A stretch of DNA of 64,000 nt from JAIVJZ01 sp036386515. Its GTDB lineage: Bacteria > Acidobacteriota > Blastocatellia > Pyrinomonadales > Pyrinomonadaceae. The notes under the pieces were generated by a model that saw only the letters and a list, made by a program, of their open reading frames with translations, did no database searches and had not been told where the DNA came from. This document shows, piece by piece, positions 55,260-63,030 of the stretch. The stretch covers positions 16,756 to 80,755 of the forward strand of contig DASVVO010000056.1 in the NCBI GenBank assembly GCA_036386515.1, read 5' to 3'. A program made the translations under genes and the position numbers. The first letter of the stretch is position 1. Every line of letters starts with the position of its first letter.

Positions 55260-56242
55260 GTCGTCCCGCCGCCGGACGTGTGGAGCTTGCTCGCCGTCTC
55301 GCGGGCAACGCGCTCGCACCACGCGCGCGCCTCCGGCTCGCCCGCGATTGACGCCCCGCGCACCTCGGCACGGAGCGCGTCCGGCAAATATTGGCGCAGG
55401 CTGTCTGCGTTCGGCAGGCAGAACAGCCCGCCCAGTTCCAACGCGCCGACGTAGGCGGCCGCGAGCGTCGATTGCCCTGCGGAGCGCGGGATGAGCCACG
55501 CGCGCGCTCCGCGCCACACGATGTTGCACGGAACGCGCTCCCGCCCCGCTGTCTCGTCGCCCGCCGCGAAGGCTCCCAGCATCTCGAACAACCACGCGGC
55601 CAGCCGCTCCGCGCTCTCCGCTTCCACCGCGAGCGCGTAAGCCGGATACGTCTCGGCGAGGCGCGCGAGCTTGAAGCCCGCCGACTCATGGATCGTCTCG
55701 CCCGCCTCCACGCGCGCCAGCGGAAACTCCCACGGGTAGGCTTGGAAGTGCGCCCAATCGACGATGGAAGCGGCGGCGCGTTCCATGTTATGTATGAACG
55801 TCCACGCGGCGGCGGCGCGCGCGAGCCGCGACACGTCCGCCAAGTCCGTCAACGTCAACTCGGCGCGCTTCTCTTCCGGCCAGACGACGAGATGACCGGG
55901 GACGAGGCTATTGGGGTTGGCGGCGACGTTGAGACCGCCCGCGCGCGCGCACAACAGTCGGCTCATCAAGTCGAGATCGAACGTGGCCGCGCGCTTCTCC
56001 GGCAAACTCCCGACGCGCGTTTTGTAATCCTCGCGCGCCTTGCTGTAAAAAACCGTGCCCCACCCGTGCGCGCCGCACGCCTCTTCCACGCCGTGCAGCA
56101 CCAACAGGTGCGGGTCGTAGCGGACGAGACCCGTCGCCCGCTGTTTCTCCCACCACAGAGCCATCAAATCGGACGACTCCGCCGCGCGCCCCGGCGTCTC
56201 CGGCGTCCCTTCGTCAACTCTCGCTGTGCTCGCGTCGTTCAC
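55256..56242 (-). CDS. GalT/HIT-superfamily nucleotidyltransferase or phosphorylase-like protein
   Basis: 328 residues. GLNVAANPNSLVPGHLVVW (103-121) and HNMERAAASIVDWAHFQAYP (151-170) resemble the substrate and catalytic loops of the GalT / Ap4A-phosphorylase / GDP-hexose phosphorylase group. The nucleophile equivalent is His165 in HFQ; the first His of the usual HxHxQ is Trp163 here. The reaction could be phosphorolysis or transfer of an NMP from an NDP-sugar. Start codon GTG at 56242 with AGGTG upstream. Four tandem 16-bp repeats lie between this start and the next gene. Family identity is moderate. Confidence 0.68.
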   Translation of the reverse strand: MNDASTARVDEGTPETPGRAAESSDLMALWWEKQRATGLVRYDPHLLVLHGVEEACGAHGWGTVFYSKAREDYKTRVGSLPEKRAATFDLDLMSRLLCARAGGLNVAANPNSLVPGHLVVWPEEKRAELTLTDLADVSRLARAAAAWTFIHNMERAAASIVDWAHFQAYPWEFPLARVEAGETIHESAGFKLARLAETYPAYALAVEAESAERLAAWLFEMLGAFAAGDETAGRERVPCNIVWRGARAWLIPRSAGQSTLAAAYVGALELGGLFCLPNADSLRQYLPDALRAEVRGASIAGEPEARAWCERVARETASKLHTSGGGTT

Positions 56243-56258
56243 AAACTCACCTGCGACA

Positions 56259-56322
56259 AAAATTCACTGGCGGCAAAATTCACTCGCGGCAAAATTCACT
56301 CGCGGCAAACTTCACCCGTGGA
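56259..56322. repeat. Four tandem 16-bp repeats
   Basis: AAAATTCACTGGCGGC (56259-56274), AAAATTCACTCGCGGC twice (56275-56306), then a diverged AAACTTCACCCGTGGA (56307-56322). It fills most of the 82-base gap between the GT4 gene stop (56325) and the GTG of the GalT/HIT-like gene (56242). Confidence 0.93.
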
Positions 56323-56324
56323 GG

Positions 56325-57632
56325 CTACGTGGTTTCGGGCATCACGAACGCGCCCGCCGCCCCGGCGGCCAGCCGCCGGTAGGCGTTGCGATAGCCGACG
56401 CCGCCGACGCGCGCGAGGTCGAAATAGCGATGCGCCGTCTCGACCGCGCGCTCGCGCACGTCCGGCTCGTCGGCCAGCGCGAGGGCGGCACGGGCAGCTT
56501 CGTCAAGCGTCCGCTCGTCGAAGTCGCGGACGATGACGCCGACGCGCGCGCTCGTCAAAATGTCGTCGGTGTCGCCGATCCCCGCGTTGCAAACGGTGGG
56601 CAGACCGGCGGCGAGATATTCGGGAATCTTCGTGGGCGAGGCGGCGATCTGCGAGAACGTGGCCTTGCGGAACGAAATTCCGAGCCGCGCGCGTTGCAAA
56701 AACAGGGGGACTTCCGCAGGCTTCACCGCGCCGACGTGGAAGTCCGCGCGCGCGAGGCCGACGCGTTCGAGCGTCGCCGTCGCCTCGGCCGCCGCCGACA
56801 TCGTGAGGACGCGCAGAAAGGCGTCCGGCCTGTGTCGCCGCAAAGCGAGGAAGAAACGCCCCATCTCTTCGAGCAGATACAGACCCGTCACCGACCCGGC
56901 CGTGACGACTTCAAAACGCTCCTGCCCATCGCTTCCCTCTTGCCGCGCGGAAAGCCGCCCGGCACCGGTTTCATCACCTGCGCGTGCCGCGCCGTCCGTT
57001 GGCGTCGCCGCGAAACGCGCGAAGTCTACGCAGCAGGGGACGACCTCGATCTGTTCGGGACGCGCCAGCCCGCGTGCGACGAGCAGGTCGCGCAAGCGGC
57101 GCGTCAGCACGATCAACTGCGCCGCGCGTTTCAGCCCCGCGCGTTCCACCGCCTGCACCGCGCGATACTGCGGCGAGTCTTTCGTCCACACGCCCGCCTC
57201 CTCATACTCCTCCGCGAGCAGGCCGCGAATGTCAAAGAGCAGCCGCGCGCCGCACCAACGCCGCGCGAGGAGCGCCATCGCCATCGGCAAATGGCCGCGC
57301 GCATGCAGCACGTCGATCTTGTGCGCGCGCGCGAGCCGCGCCGCCGTCCACGCGCCTTGCAGAATGTCGTAGGGCGTCACCAGCACGGACGGGCTTTTGT
57401 GATAGGCGAGCGCGTGCCAACGGATGCCGTCGCCTTCCAGACGCTCGCGCCACGCGCTTTCTTCCTCGCGCGTCCACGCCGCGCGCCGGTTCGGCTCGAA
57501 CGTGAGCAGGCGCACTTCGACGCCGCCGCGCCGCAACTCGCGCAGGTAGGGCAGCACTTGCGTCTGCACGAGCGGCTCGCGCAAACCGAAGTAGCACAGG
57601 TAAAGCGTCTTGAGCGGCCTGGGCGTGGTCAT
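56325..57632 (-). CDS. GT4 family glycosyltransferase
   Basis: 435 residues, GT-B fold. LKTLYLCYFGLREPLVQTQV starts the acceptor half. The donor half has FRKATFSQIAASPTKIPEYL and LAAGLPTVCNAGIGDTDDIL. It is less typical than other GT4 members here; the GGTE loop is replaced by REPLVQTQVLPYLREL. The stretch from about residue 225 to 250 is a loop rich in Gly, Asp and Arg that may be an insertion. Start ATG at 57632 overlaps the preceding GT2 stop by 4 bases (ATGA). Confidence 0.87.
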   Translation of the reverse strand: MTTPRPLKTLYLCYFGLREPLVQTQVLPYLRELRRGGVEVRLLTFEPNRRAAWTREEESAWRERLEGDGIRWHALAYHKSPSVLVTPYDILQGAWTAARLARAHKIDVLHARGHLPMAMALLARRWCGARLLFDIRGLLAEEYEEAGVWTKDSPQYRAVQAVERAGLKRAAQLIVLTRRLRDLLVARGLARPEQIEVVPCCVDFARFAATPTDGAARAGDETGAGRLSARQEGSDGQERFEVVTAGSVTGLYLLEEMGRFFLALRRHRPDAFLRVLTMSAAAEATATLERVGLARADFHVGAVKPAEVPLFLQRARLGISFRKATFSQIAASPTKIPEYLAAGLPTVCNAGIGDTDDILTSARVGVIVRDFDERTLDEAARAALALADEPDVRERAVETAHRYFDLARVGGVGYRNAYRRLAAGAAGAFVMPETT

Positions 57633-58693
57633 CGCGGTTCGTGCTCCGCGCCCGGCTTCGGCACGTTCAGACCGGCCGCACCGCCCCGGCCGCCGCGCCG
57701 CCAGGCGGCCTGCGCCCAACCGACGAACGTGGCGAGATCAACCGCGAGCATCACGAAGACCACGCCCGCGAACTGCGCCGGGTTGAGCAGCCACGCCCAC
57801 CCGCGCCCCTCGCGCCGCGCGTAGATCGATTTGGCCGCGCGCGCCAGCATGCCCATCGCGGGCACCGTCAGCCAATACGGACTGTGCGCGACGGCGAGCG
57901 CAGAGCAGACGAGCCACACGGCGTATTGCCGCGCCAGCCCGTAGTGCCAATCCCACTGCCGCCCCGCCCACACGTTGTGGCGCGAGTAGAGCACGAACTT
58001 GCGGAAAGTTTTCCGCAGCGTCGGTTGCAGTTGCCACCACACGGTCGCCTGCGGGGCGTATGCGATTTTGAAGTTCAGACGCTCGACGTGTTCCATGAAA
58101 AAGAGGTCTTCCGAGGCGCGCAGATCGGGGAAGCCGCCCGTCGCCACCCACACCTCGCGCTTGAGCAGCGCGGAGGCGATGGAGGGGCCGCGCATCCGCC
58201 CGCCCGCGCGCTCCGTCTTCGGCGGCAGGTACACGAGGGCGGCGCAGCGTTCAAAAAAACTCCCGGCGGCGGCTTCGTAATTTCCGTAAACGACCGACAC
58301 GTCGCGGTCTGCGCGCGCCGCCCGCACCAAATTTTCCAACCACGTCGGCTCAAGCCTGATCCCTGCGTCCGTGAGCGCAACCCATTCCGAGCGCGCCGCG
58401 CCGATGCCGATGTTGCGCCCGCGTCCCGGCGTCGCCTCCACGCCTTCGATCACGCGCAGGAGGAAGCCCTCTCGCGTCTCGCCCATCTCGCGCGCGAGCC
58501 GCACCGTGTCGTCGGTTGAGCCGCCGTCAACGATGATCACTTCGGCGGGCTGGTGCGTCTGTCGCCGGATGGATTCGAGCAGCGCGCCGAGCGACGCCTC
58601 CTCGTTACGCACGGGGACGACGAGCGACACGACGAATTGTTCCGCCGCCGTCGCTTCGATGTGCCCGCCCGTCGCCGTGTGCTCCGCTCTCAT
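57629..58693 (-). CDS. GT2 family glycosyltransferase
   Basis: 354 residues. The GT-A core starts VVSLVVPVRNEEASLGALLE, followed by VDGGSTDDT and TPGRGRNIGIGAARSEW (with ALTDAG as the metal-binding DxD equivalent). The C-terminal third has two or three hydrophobic segments (AQFAGVVFVMLAVDLATFVG), so it may be membrane-attached. The acceptor is unknown. A GT4 follows with a 4-base overlap. ATG at 58693. Confidence 0.9.
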   Translation of the reverse strand: MRAEHTATGGHIEATAAEQFVVSLVVPVRNEEASLGALLESIRRQTHQPAEVIIVDGGSTDDTVRLAREMGETREGFLLRVIEGVEATPGRGRNIGIGAARSEWVALTDAGIRLEPTWLENLVRAARADRDVSVVYGNYEAAAGSFFERCAALVYLPPKTERAGGRMRGPSIASALLKREVWVATGGFPDLRASEDLFFMEHVERLNFKIAYAPQATVWWQLQPTLRKTFRKFVLYSRHNVWAGRQWDWHYGLARQYAVWLVCSALAVAHSPYWLTVPAMGMLARAAKSIYARREGRGWAWLLNPAQFAGVVFVMLAVDLATFVGWAQAAWRRGGRGGAAGLNVPKPGAEHEPR

Positions 58694-58802
58694 GCTCGTG
58701 CTGCCCCGTACAACTCTCTTACCTCAACTCAAAATCCGCCGCGCCGGTCGGCTCGCATGTTTTTCGGTAGGGAGTGAGATGGTGAGAGACGGGTCGGGAG
58801 AT

Positions 58803-59507
58803 TCATTCACCTTGCGCCGCCGCCGCTGCTGCTGCGGCGGTCGTTGCCCCGACGCTCGCCGCCGCGCGCGAATCTTCCAACGTCGCCGCTTCAGCCGCGA
58901 CGTTGGCTTTGCCACCGCCGCGCCGGTCGCGGATGAAGCGCGCGGGATTGCCGCCGACAATCGCGTAGGCCGCGACGGGCTTCAGGACGACCGCGCCCGC
59001 GCCGACGATGGCGTGCGCGCCCACGTCGGCCATCACCGTTGCGTTCGCGCCGATCCACGCTCCTTCGCCGATGCTCACGGGCACGAGCGGGTTATTGCCC
59101 TGCAACTTGATCGGCACGTCCACGTCGTCGGCGCGATGATGATGTCGCCCGGCCAGGATGATCGCGCCGGGGCCGATGAGAACGTGGTCTTCAACCAGCG
59201 CGTACTCCACGTAAACGTCGCGGCTCATCCACACGTCCGCGCCGATGCGCGTGCGCCGGTCGCCGATGCTCGTCCCGTGGTTGAGGATGATGCCCGCGCC
59301 GCGACACACGCCGAGACGACGATAAACTTCCTGCCTGAACTGCCAGCCGAAGGTGAACGGAACGATTCCCAGCGCCTCCGTCACGAAAGGCCAGTGCGCG
59401 AGGCCGTTGCGCTCCGACACGTCGATCAGGAAAGCGGCGGGCGCGCCGAGCAGCCACACCAGCGCGCGGCGCACGACCTTGAAGCAGAGTGTGGTGACCT
59501 TCAACAT
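58803..59507 (-). CDS. Hexapeptide-repeat acyltransferase
   Basis: About 234 residues. A left-handed beta-helix of repeated I/V-G-x-x-x-x segments: IILNHGTSIGDRRTRIGADV, YALVEDHVLIGPGAIILAGR and IGEGAWIGANATVMADVGA. HHHRADDVDVPIKLQGNNPL and GGNPARFIRDR are typical of serine/sugar O-acetyltransferases such as WcaF. It probably acetylates a sugar of the polysaccharide using acetyl-CoA. ATG at 59507 has GAGAG upstream; an in-frame TTG at 59567 overlaps the stop of the next gene (TTGA) and might instead be the coupled start. Confidence 0.85.
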   Translation of the reverse strand: MLKVTTLCFKVVRRALVWLLGAPAAFLIDVSERNGLAHWPFVTEALGIVPFTFGWQFRQEVYRRLGVCRGAGIILNHGTSIGDRRTRIGADVWMSRDVYVEYALVEDHVLIGPGAIILAGRHHHRADDVDVPIKLQGNNPLVPVSIGEGAWIGANATVMADVGAHAIVGAGAVVLKPVAAYAIVGGNPARFIRDRRGGGKANVAAEAATLEDSRAAASVGATTAAAAAAAAQGE

Positions 59508-59563
59508 GCTCTCTCGCGCCGCTGCAAACTCCCCGGCGAAAAACCGCCCGCCCGCGCCCAAAC

Positions 59564-61831
59564 TCAACCGGCCGCGACGAGACTATCCTCCGCCCCCGCG
59601 CGCACGGCGGCGGCCGCCGCAGAGGCGTCGGCGGGCGTCAGCCCGTAAGCGGCGAACCACTCGGCCGTCCGCCGCAGCCCTTCCGCGAAGTTGACGCGCG
59701 CGCGAAACCCGATCTCCTGCTCCGCCCGCGCCGCGCTCAAGCGCGACTCCGAGAGTTGCAAGAGCGTCCACGTCTCGTCGAATCTGTCGCCCGCCTGCCC
59801 GCCGCTCGCCGCCGCGCCCGACTTCAGTTTCTCCAGGTAAGGGCGCAGGCGTTTCCGCTCGCGCAACGCGAGATAGGCGCGAAACACGGTGGCCTGCATC
59901 GCCGGACTCTGGAAGACGAACGAACGAAACTCGTCGCTGCGCGCGACCGCGCCGAGCGGCCTTACCGACGCGCGCACCCAGCCGCGCCAATCCAACTCGC
60001 CCGGCAACACTTCCGCGCTTTGCCGGCGCGGCGCGGCGACGCCCAGCAATTCCGCGTGCGCCTCTATATACTCGCTCCATTTCAACGGCGCGCCGTCCGT
60101 CACGAACAGCGGGCGACCGAAGCCCTGCTCCGTCTCCAACCCGCACCGCACCGACTCGACCAGATCGTCCACGTGAATCAGGTTGCACCATCCGCCGTCT
60201 TCCACCACGCACACCTGCCCGCGCGCCAGCAACTCCATCAACTCCGCGCTCCAGCGCAGGTACGGCCCGTAAACCATGTGCGGCCGCAACACGATGCCCT
60301 CCAACCCGCGCCCGCACTCGTCGAGCACGGCCTGTTCGGCGCGCGCCTTCGCGTCCGCATACGGCTCGCCCGTCTTCCGCAGCGGCGTCGCCTCCTGCGC
60401 CGCCTCCACGCGCGACGGCAGCGAGCGGCCATAGACGGCCGCGCTGCTCATATGTACGAAACGGCGGATGCCGAGCGCGCGCGCGGCGGCCAACAGCGGC
60501 TCGGTTTCCTGCCCCGCCTTATCGCCGACGCCGAGATGGACGATGGCGTCGCAGCCTTCCGCCGCGCGCCTCACCGATGCTTCGTCGGTTAAATCCGCTT
60601 CCACCACTTCGAGCGGATAGCGCATGATGCGCGCCGCCGTGCGATAGCTGCGCACCATGCAGCGCAACTCGCCGAGACGCCCCCCGGCCGCCCACATCTC
60701 CACCAGACGCGACCCGACCGACCCGGCCGCACCCGTCACCAGAATTTTCCGATACCGACTCTCCCGCACCGCCGTGCGCCCCGCCGCGCTCGCCGCCGCG
60801 CTCGCCGCCGCGCCCCGGTTCCAACTCTCCGGCGCGGCCTCGCGTTTCCGGTAACACGTCTCAATCGCCTCGACCGTCGGCAGCGCGTCGCGCGCCGGGG
60901 CGACCAGTTCCGCCTCGCCCCTGATCGCGCCCACGAAGTTTTCCATCTGCCGCACGAACGGGTCGGCCGTCGCGGAGCCGTCGGCGTGCGCGGTCGTGTG
61001 AAATTCCCCCGCCGCTTCCGCGCCGCTCCCGAAGACGAGCTTGATCTCCGTGCGCGCATGCGGGTCGATGTCGATGTAACCGTTCGTGCAGTAGATGCGC
61101 GCGCGGTTGACGCTGCGATAAGCGCGGCTCAGTTGGACGACGCCGGGAACGCGCCCCGCGCCCTCGGTCACGCAACTGACGCGCGCGCGCGCGAACGCCT
61201 CCACGCGCCCCCGCGCATCATCCTCGTAACCCTCGACCTCGACCGCGCCGAGCCACGCCGCCAGTTGGTCGAAGACGTGCGGCCCCAGGTCGATCAACAC
61301 CCCGCCTCCCGCCCACGCCGGGTCGAACGTCGCACGATTCAGAGGCCAGTTCCACACCGATTCGCGCACCTCGAAACGAATTGGCGTGCCCACCAATCCA
61401 CGCCGCAAAGCATCCGCCGCCAGTTGCGTCGAGCCGAAGAAGCGACGCACGAAACCGCAGGCCAGGAGCCGCCCCGCGCCTTCGCTCACCGCGAGCATCT
61501 CCACGGCTTCGGCCGATGTGAGCGCGAGCGGTTTCTCGCACAGCACGTGTAGCCCCGCGCGCAGGAGTCGCAGCGACAGGGCGGCGTGATGCACGTTCGG
61601 CACACAGATCACCGCCGCGTCGGCGTGCGCGGAAATTTTATCCGGGTCGGTCAACACCACGGCGTCGGGGCAGAGACTCCGGCGCAAAGTTTCGGCGCGC
61701 GCCGCGTCCACGTCGTAGAGCGCGGTGCAGCGCGCACCGGCCACGCCGGCCACGGCCTGCGCGTGCGAATGTGCGATAGCCCCGCAGCCGACGAGCGCGA
61801 TCCGAACCTGTTTGTTTTGCAGTTCCCTCAT
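59564..61831 (-). CDS. Gfo/Idh/MocA oxidoreductase fused to NAD-dependent SDR
   Basis: 755 residues with two complete enzyme domains. Residues 1-330 are Gfo/Idh/MocA: VGCGAIAHSHAQAV (14-27), the EKP motif (99-101) and GGGVLIDLGPHVFDQL (175-190). An Ala-rich linker (about 332-357) leads to an extended SDR: ILVTGAAGSVGSRL (363-376), MSSAAVYG and YADAK (491-495, YxxxK), LRPHMVYGPYLRW. It could oxidise an NDP-sugar and then epimerise or reduce it. No internal stop or frameshift separates the halves. ATG at 61831; the Shine-Dalgarno sequence is not evident and an AT-rich direct repeat lies upstream. Confidence 0.88.
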   Translation of the reverse strand: MRELQNKQVRIALVGCGAIAHSHAQAVAGVAGARCTALYDVDAARAETLRRSLCPDAVVLTDPDKISAHADAAVICVPNVHHAALSLRLLRAGLHVLCEKPLALTSAEAVEMLAVSEGAGRLLACGFVRRFFGSTQLAADALRRGLVGTPIRFEVRESVWNWPLNRATFDPAWAGGGVLIDLGPHVFDQLAAWLGAVEVEGYEDDARGRVEAFARARVSCVTEGAGRVPGVVQLSRAYRSVNRARIYCTNGYIDIDPHARTEIKLVFGSGAEAAGEFHTTAHADGSATADPFVRQMENFVGAIRGEAELVAPARDALPTVEAIETCYRKREAAPESWNRGAAASAAASAAGRTAVRESRYRKILVTGAAGSVGSRLVEMWAAGGRLGELRCMVRSYRTAARIMRYPLEVVEADLTDEASVRRAAEGCDAIVHLGVGDKAGQETEPLLAAARALGIRRFVHMSSAAVYGRSLPSRVEAAQEATPLRKTGEPYADAKARAEQAVLDECGRGLEGIVLRPHMVYGPYLRWSAELMELLARGQVCVVEDGGWCNLIHVDDLVESVRCGLETEQGFGRPLFVTDGAPLKWSEYIEAHAELLGVAAPRRQSAEVLPGELDWRGWVRASVRPLGAVARSDEFRSFVFQSPAMQATVFRAYLALRERKRLRPYLEKLKSGAAASGGQAGDRFDETWTLLQLSESRLSAARAEQEIGFRARVNFAEGLRRTAEWFAAYGLTPADASAAAAAVRAGAEDSLVAAG

Positions 61832-61855
61832 GTATCGAATAATTAGGTCTTAAAA

Positions 61856-61894
61856 GTAGTCTTAAATAATCAACGCCGGGTAGCCTTAAATAAT
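61856..61894. repeat. AT-rich direct repeat upstream of oxidoreductase fusion gene
   Basis: GTAGTCTTAAATAAT (61856-61870) and GTAGCCTTAAATAAT (61880-61894) differ at one base and start 24 bases apart. A partial third copy (GGTCTTAAAAGT) precedes them. It lies in the 134-base gap before the fusion gene and may be an operator or promoter element. Confidence 0.6.
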
Positions 61895-61965
61895 GACGGT
61901 CAAAACAACACGCCCGTCACACCATATGCAAGGGGAAACGAAAGACCGCCCGCTGCCCGTTCGCC

Positions 61966-62991
61966 TCAGCGCGCGATGGGCGCGATCTTCCCCGTCACCT
62001 GATCTATGTGATAACGCGCGAACGAGCGCAGCCAGTGCGCGCGACGCAGGGCGTCTTCGTCCTTCTTCAGCCGCCCGCGCAGATAGAAGCGCACGCCGAG
62101 AGCGCCCCAGTGCAGCGCGTTCGCCATCCAGCCCAGCCGCCACGAGAGCGGGTTGCGGTGGCGCGCGGCGAACACGTAGAAGGCGTCGAGATAGCGATAG
62201 TGCTTGTCGTTGTTCTTGTAGAGTTGATTGCTGCTCTTGTTCTCCAGATGCACGATGGGCGCGCCGTGGACGTAACAGACGCGCAAGCCCGCCTCGCGCA
62301 TCCGCCAGTACCATTCGATGTCCTCGCCGTACAGGAAGAACTCCTCCGGCAAAGGCCCCACTTGATCGAGCACCTCGCGCCGCACCGCGACGAACGAGTT
62401 GCTCAACCAGTCAACTTCACCCGTCTCGACGACGTACCACAGACGCGCCAAACGCTGATTCTTCTTCAACACCAAAGGGCCGAACTTGTTCAATCCGGCG
62501 GCGACCGACAGGTCGCTCCACAGCGTCGGGAAGCGTAAGCCCGTCGGCACAAACTCGCCCTCGCCGTTCAAGTGTTGCCCGCCGACGGCGGCCACGTCCG
62601 CGTGCGCGTCCAGATATTCCACCAGCCGCTGCACCGCCCCTTCGAGCACGATCGTGTCGCTGTTCAAAAGCACCAGATAACGCCCGCGCGCATACTTGAA
62701 TCCCAGGTTATTCCCGCGCGCAAAACCCAAATTCGCGCCGCTTCGCACCAGGCACACATCCGGGTGCTGCTCCGCGATGTACTCCGCGCTCCCGTCGCTC
62801 GAATCGTTGTCCACCAGGATGATCTCGGCGGGCAAGTCCGCGAGCGACGCTTTCAGCGTGGCGATACACTGCGCCGTCAGTTCGCGCGTGTTCCAGTTCA
62901 CGATGACGACGGAAACTCGCGGCGCGTCTCCGCTCGCCGTCAACTCGTCCTGAGAACTTTCTTTCACTTCAACCGGCATAACTACGTCCAT
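61966..62991 (-). CDS. GT2 family glycosyltransferase (rhamnosyltransferase-like)
   Basis: 341 residues. VSVVIVNWNTRELTAQCIAT, VDNDSSDGSAEYI and LLNSDTIVLEGAV form the GT-A donor site (NSD as the DxD-like metal site). EEFFLYGEDIEWYWRMREAG carries the catalytic acidic pair. Overall it resembles rhamnosyltransferases of O-antigen assembly. It may use the deoxysugar made by Gmd, which is encoded 39 bases upstream on the same strand. ATG at 62991 with TAAGG upstream. Confidence 0.92.
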   Translation of the reverse strand: MDVVMPVEVKESSQDELTASGDAPRVSVVIVNWNTRELTAQCIATLKASLADLPAEIILVDNDSSDGSAEYIAEQHPDVCLVRSGANLGFARGNNLGFKYARGRYLVLLNSDTIVLEGAVQRLVEYLDAHADVAAVGGQHLNGEGEFVPTGLRFPTLWSDLSVAAGLNKFGPLVLKKNQRLARLWYVVETGEVDWLSNSFVAVRREVLDQVGPLPEEFFLYGEDIEWYWRMREAGLRVCYVHGAPIVHLENKSSNQLYKNNDKHYRYLDAFYVFAARHRNPLSWRLGWMANALHWGALGVRFYLRGRLKKDEDALRRAHWLRSFARYHIDQVTGKIAPIAR

Positions 62992-63030
62992 TAAACCTTA
63001 CTCTGCCTCAAAGTTTAACCGCCGCCGCCT

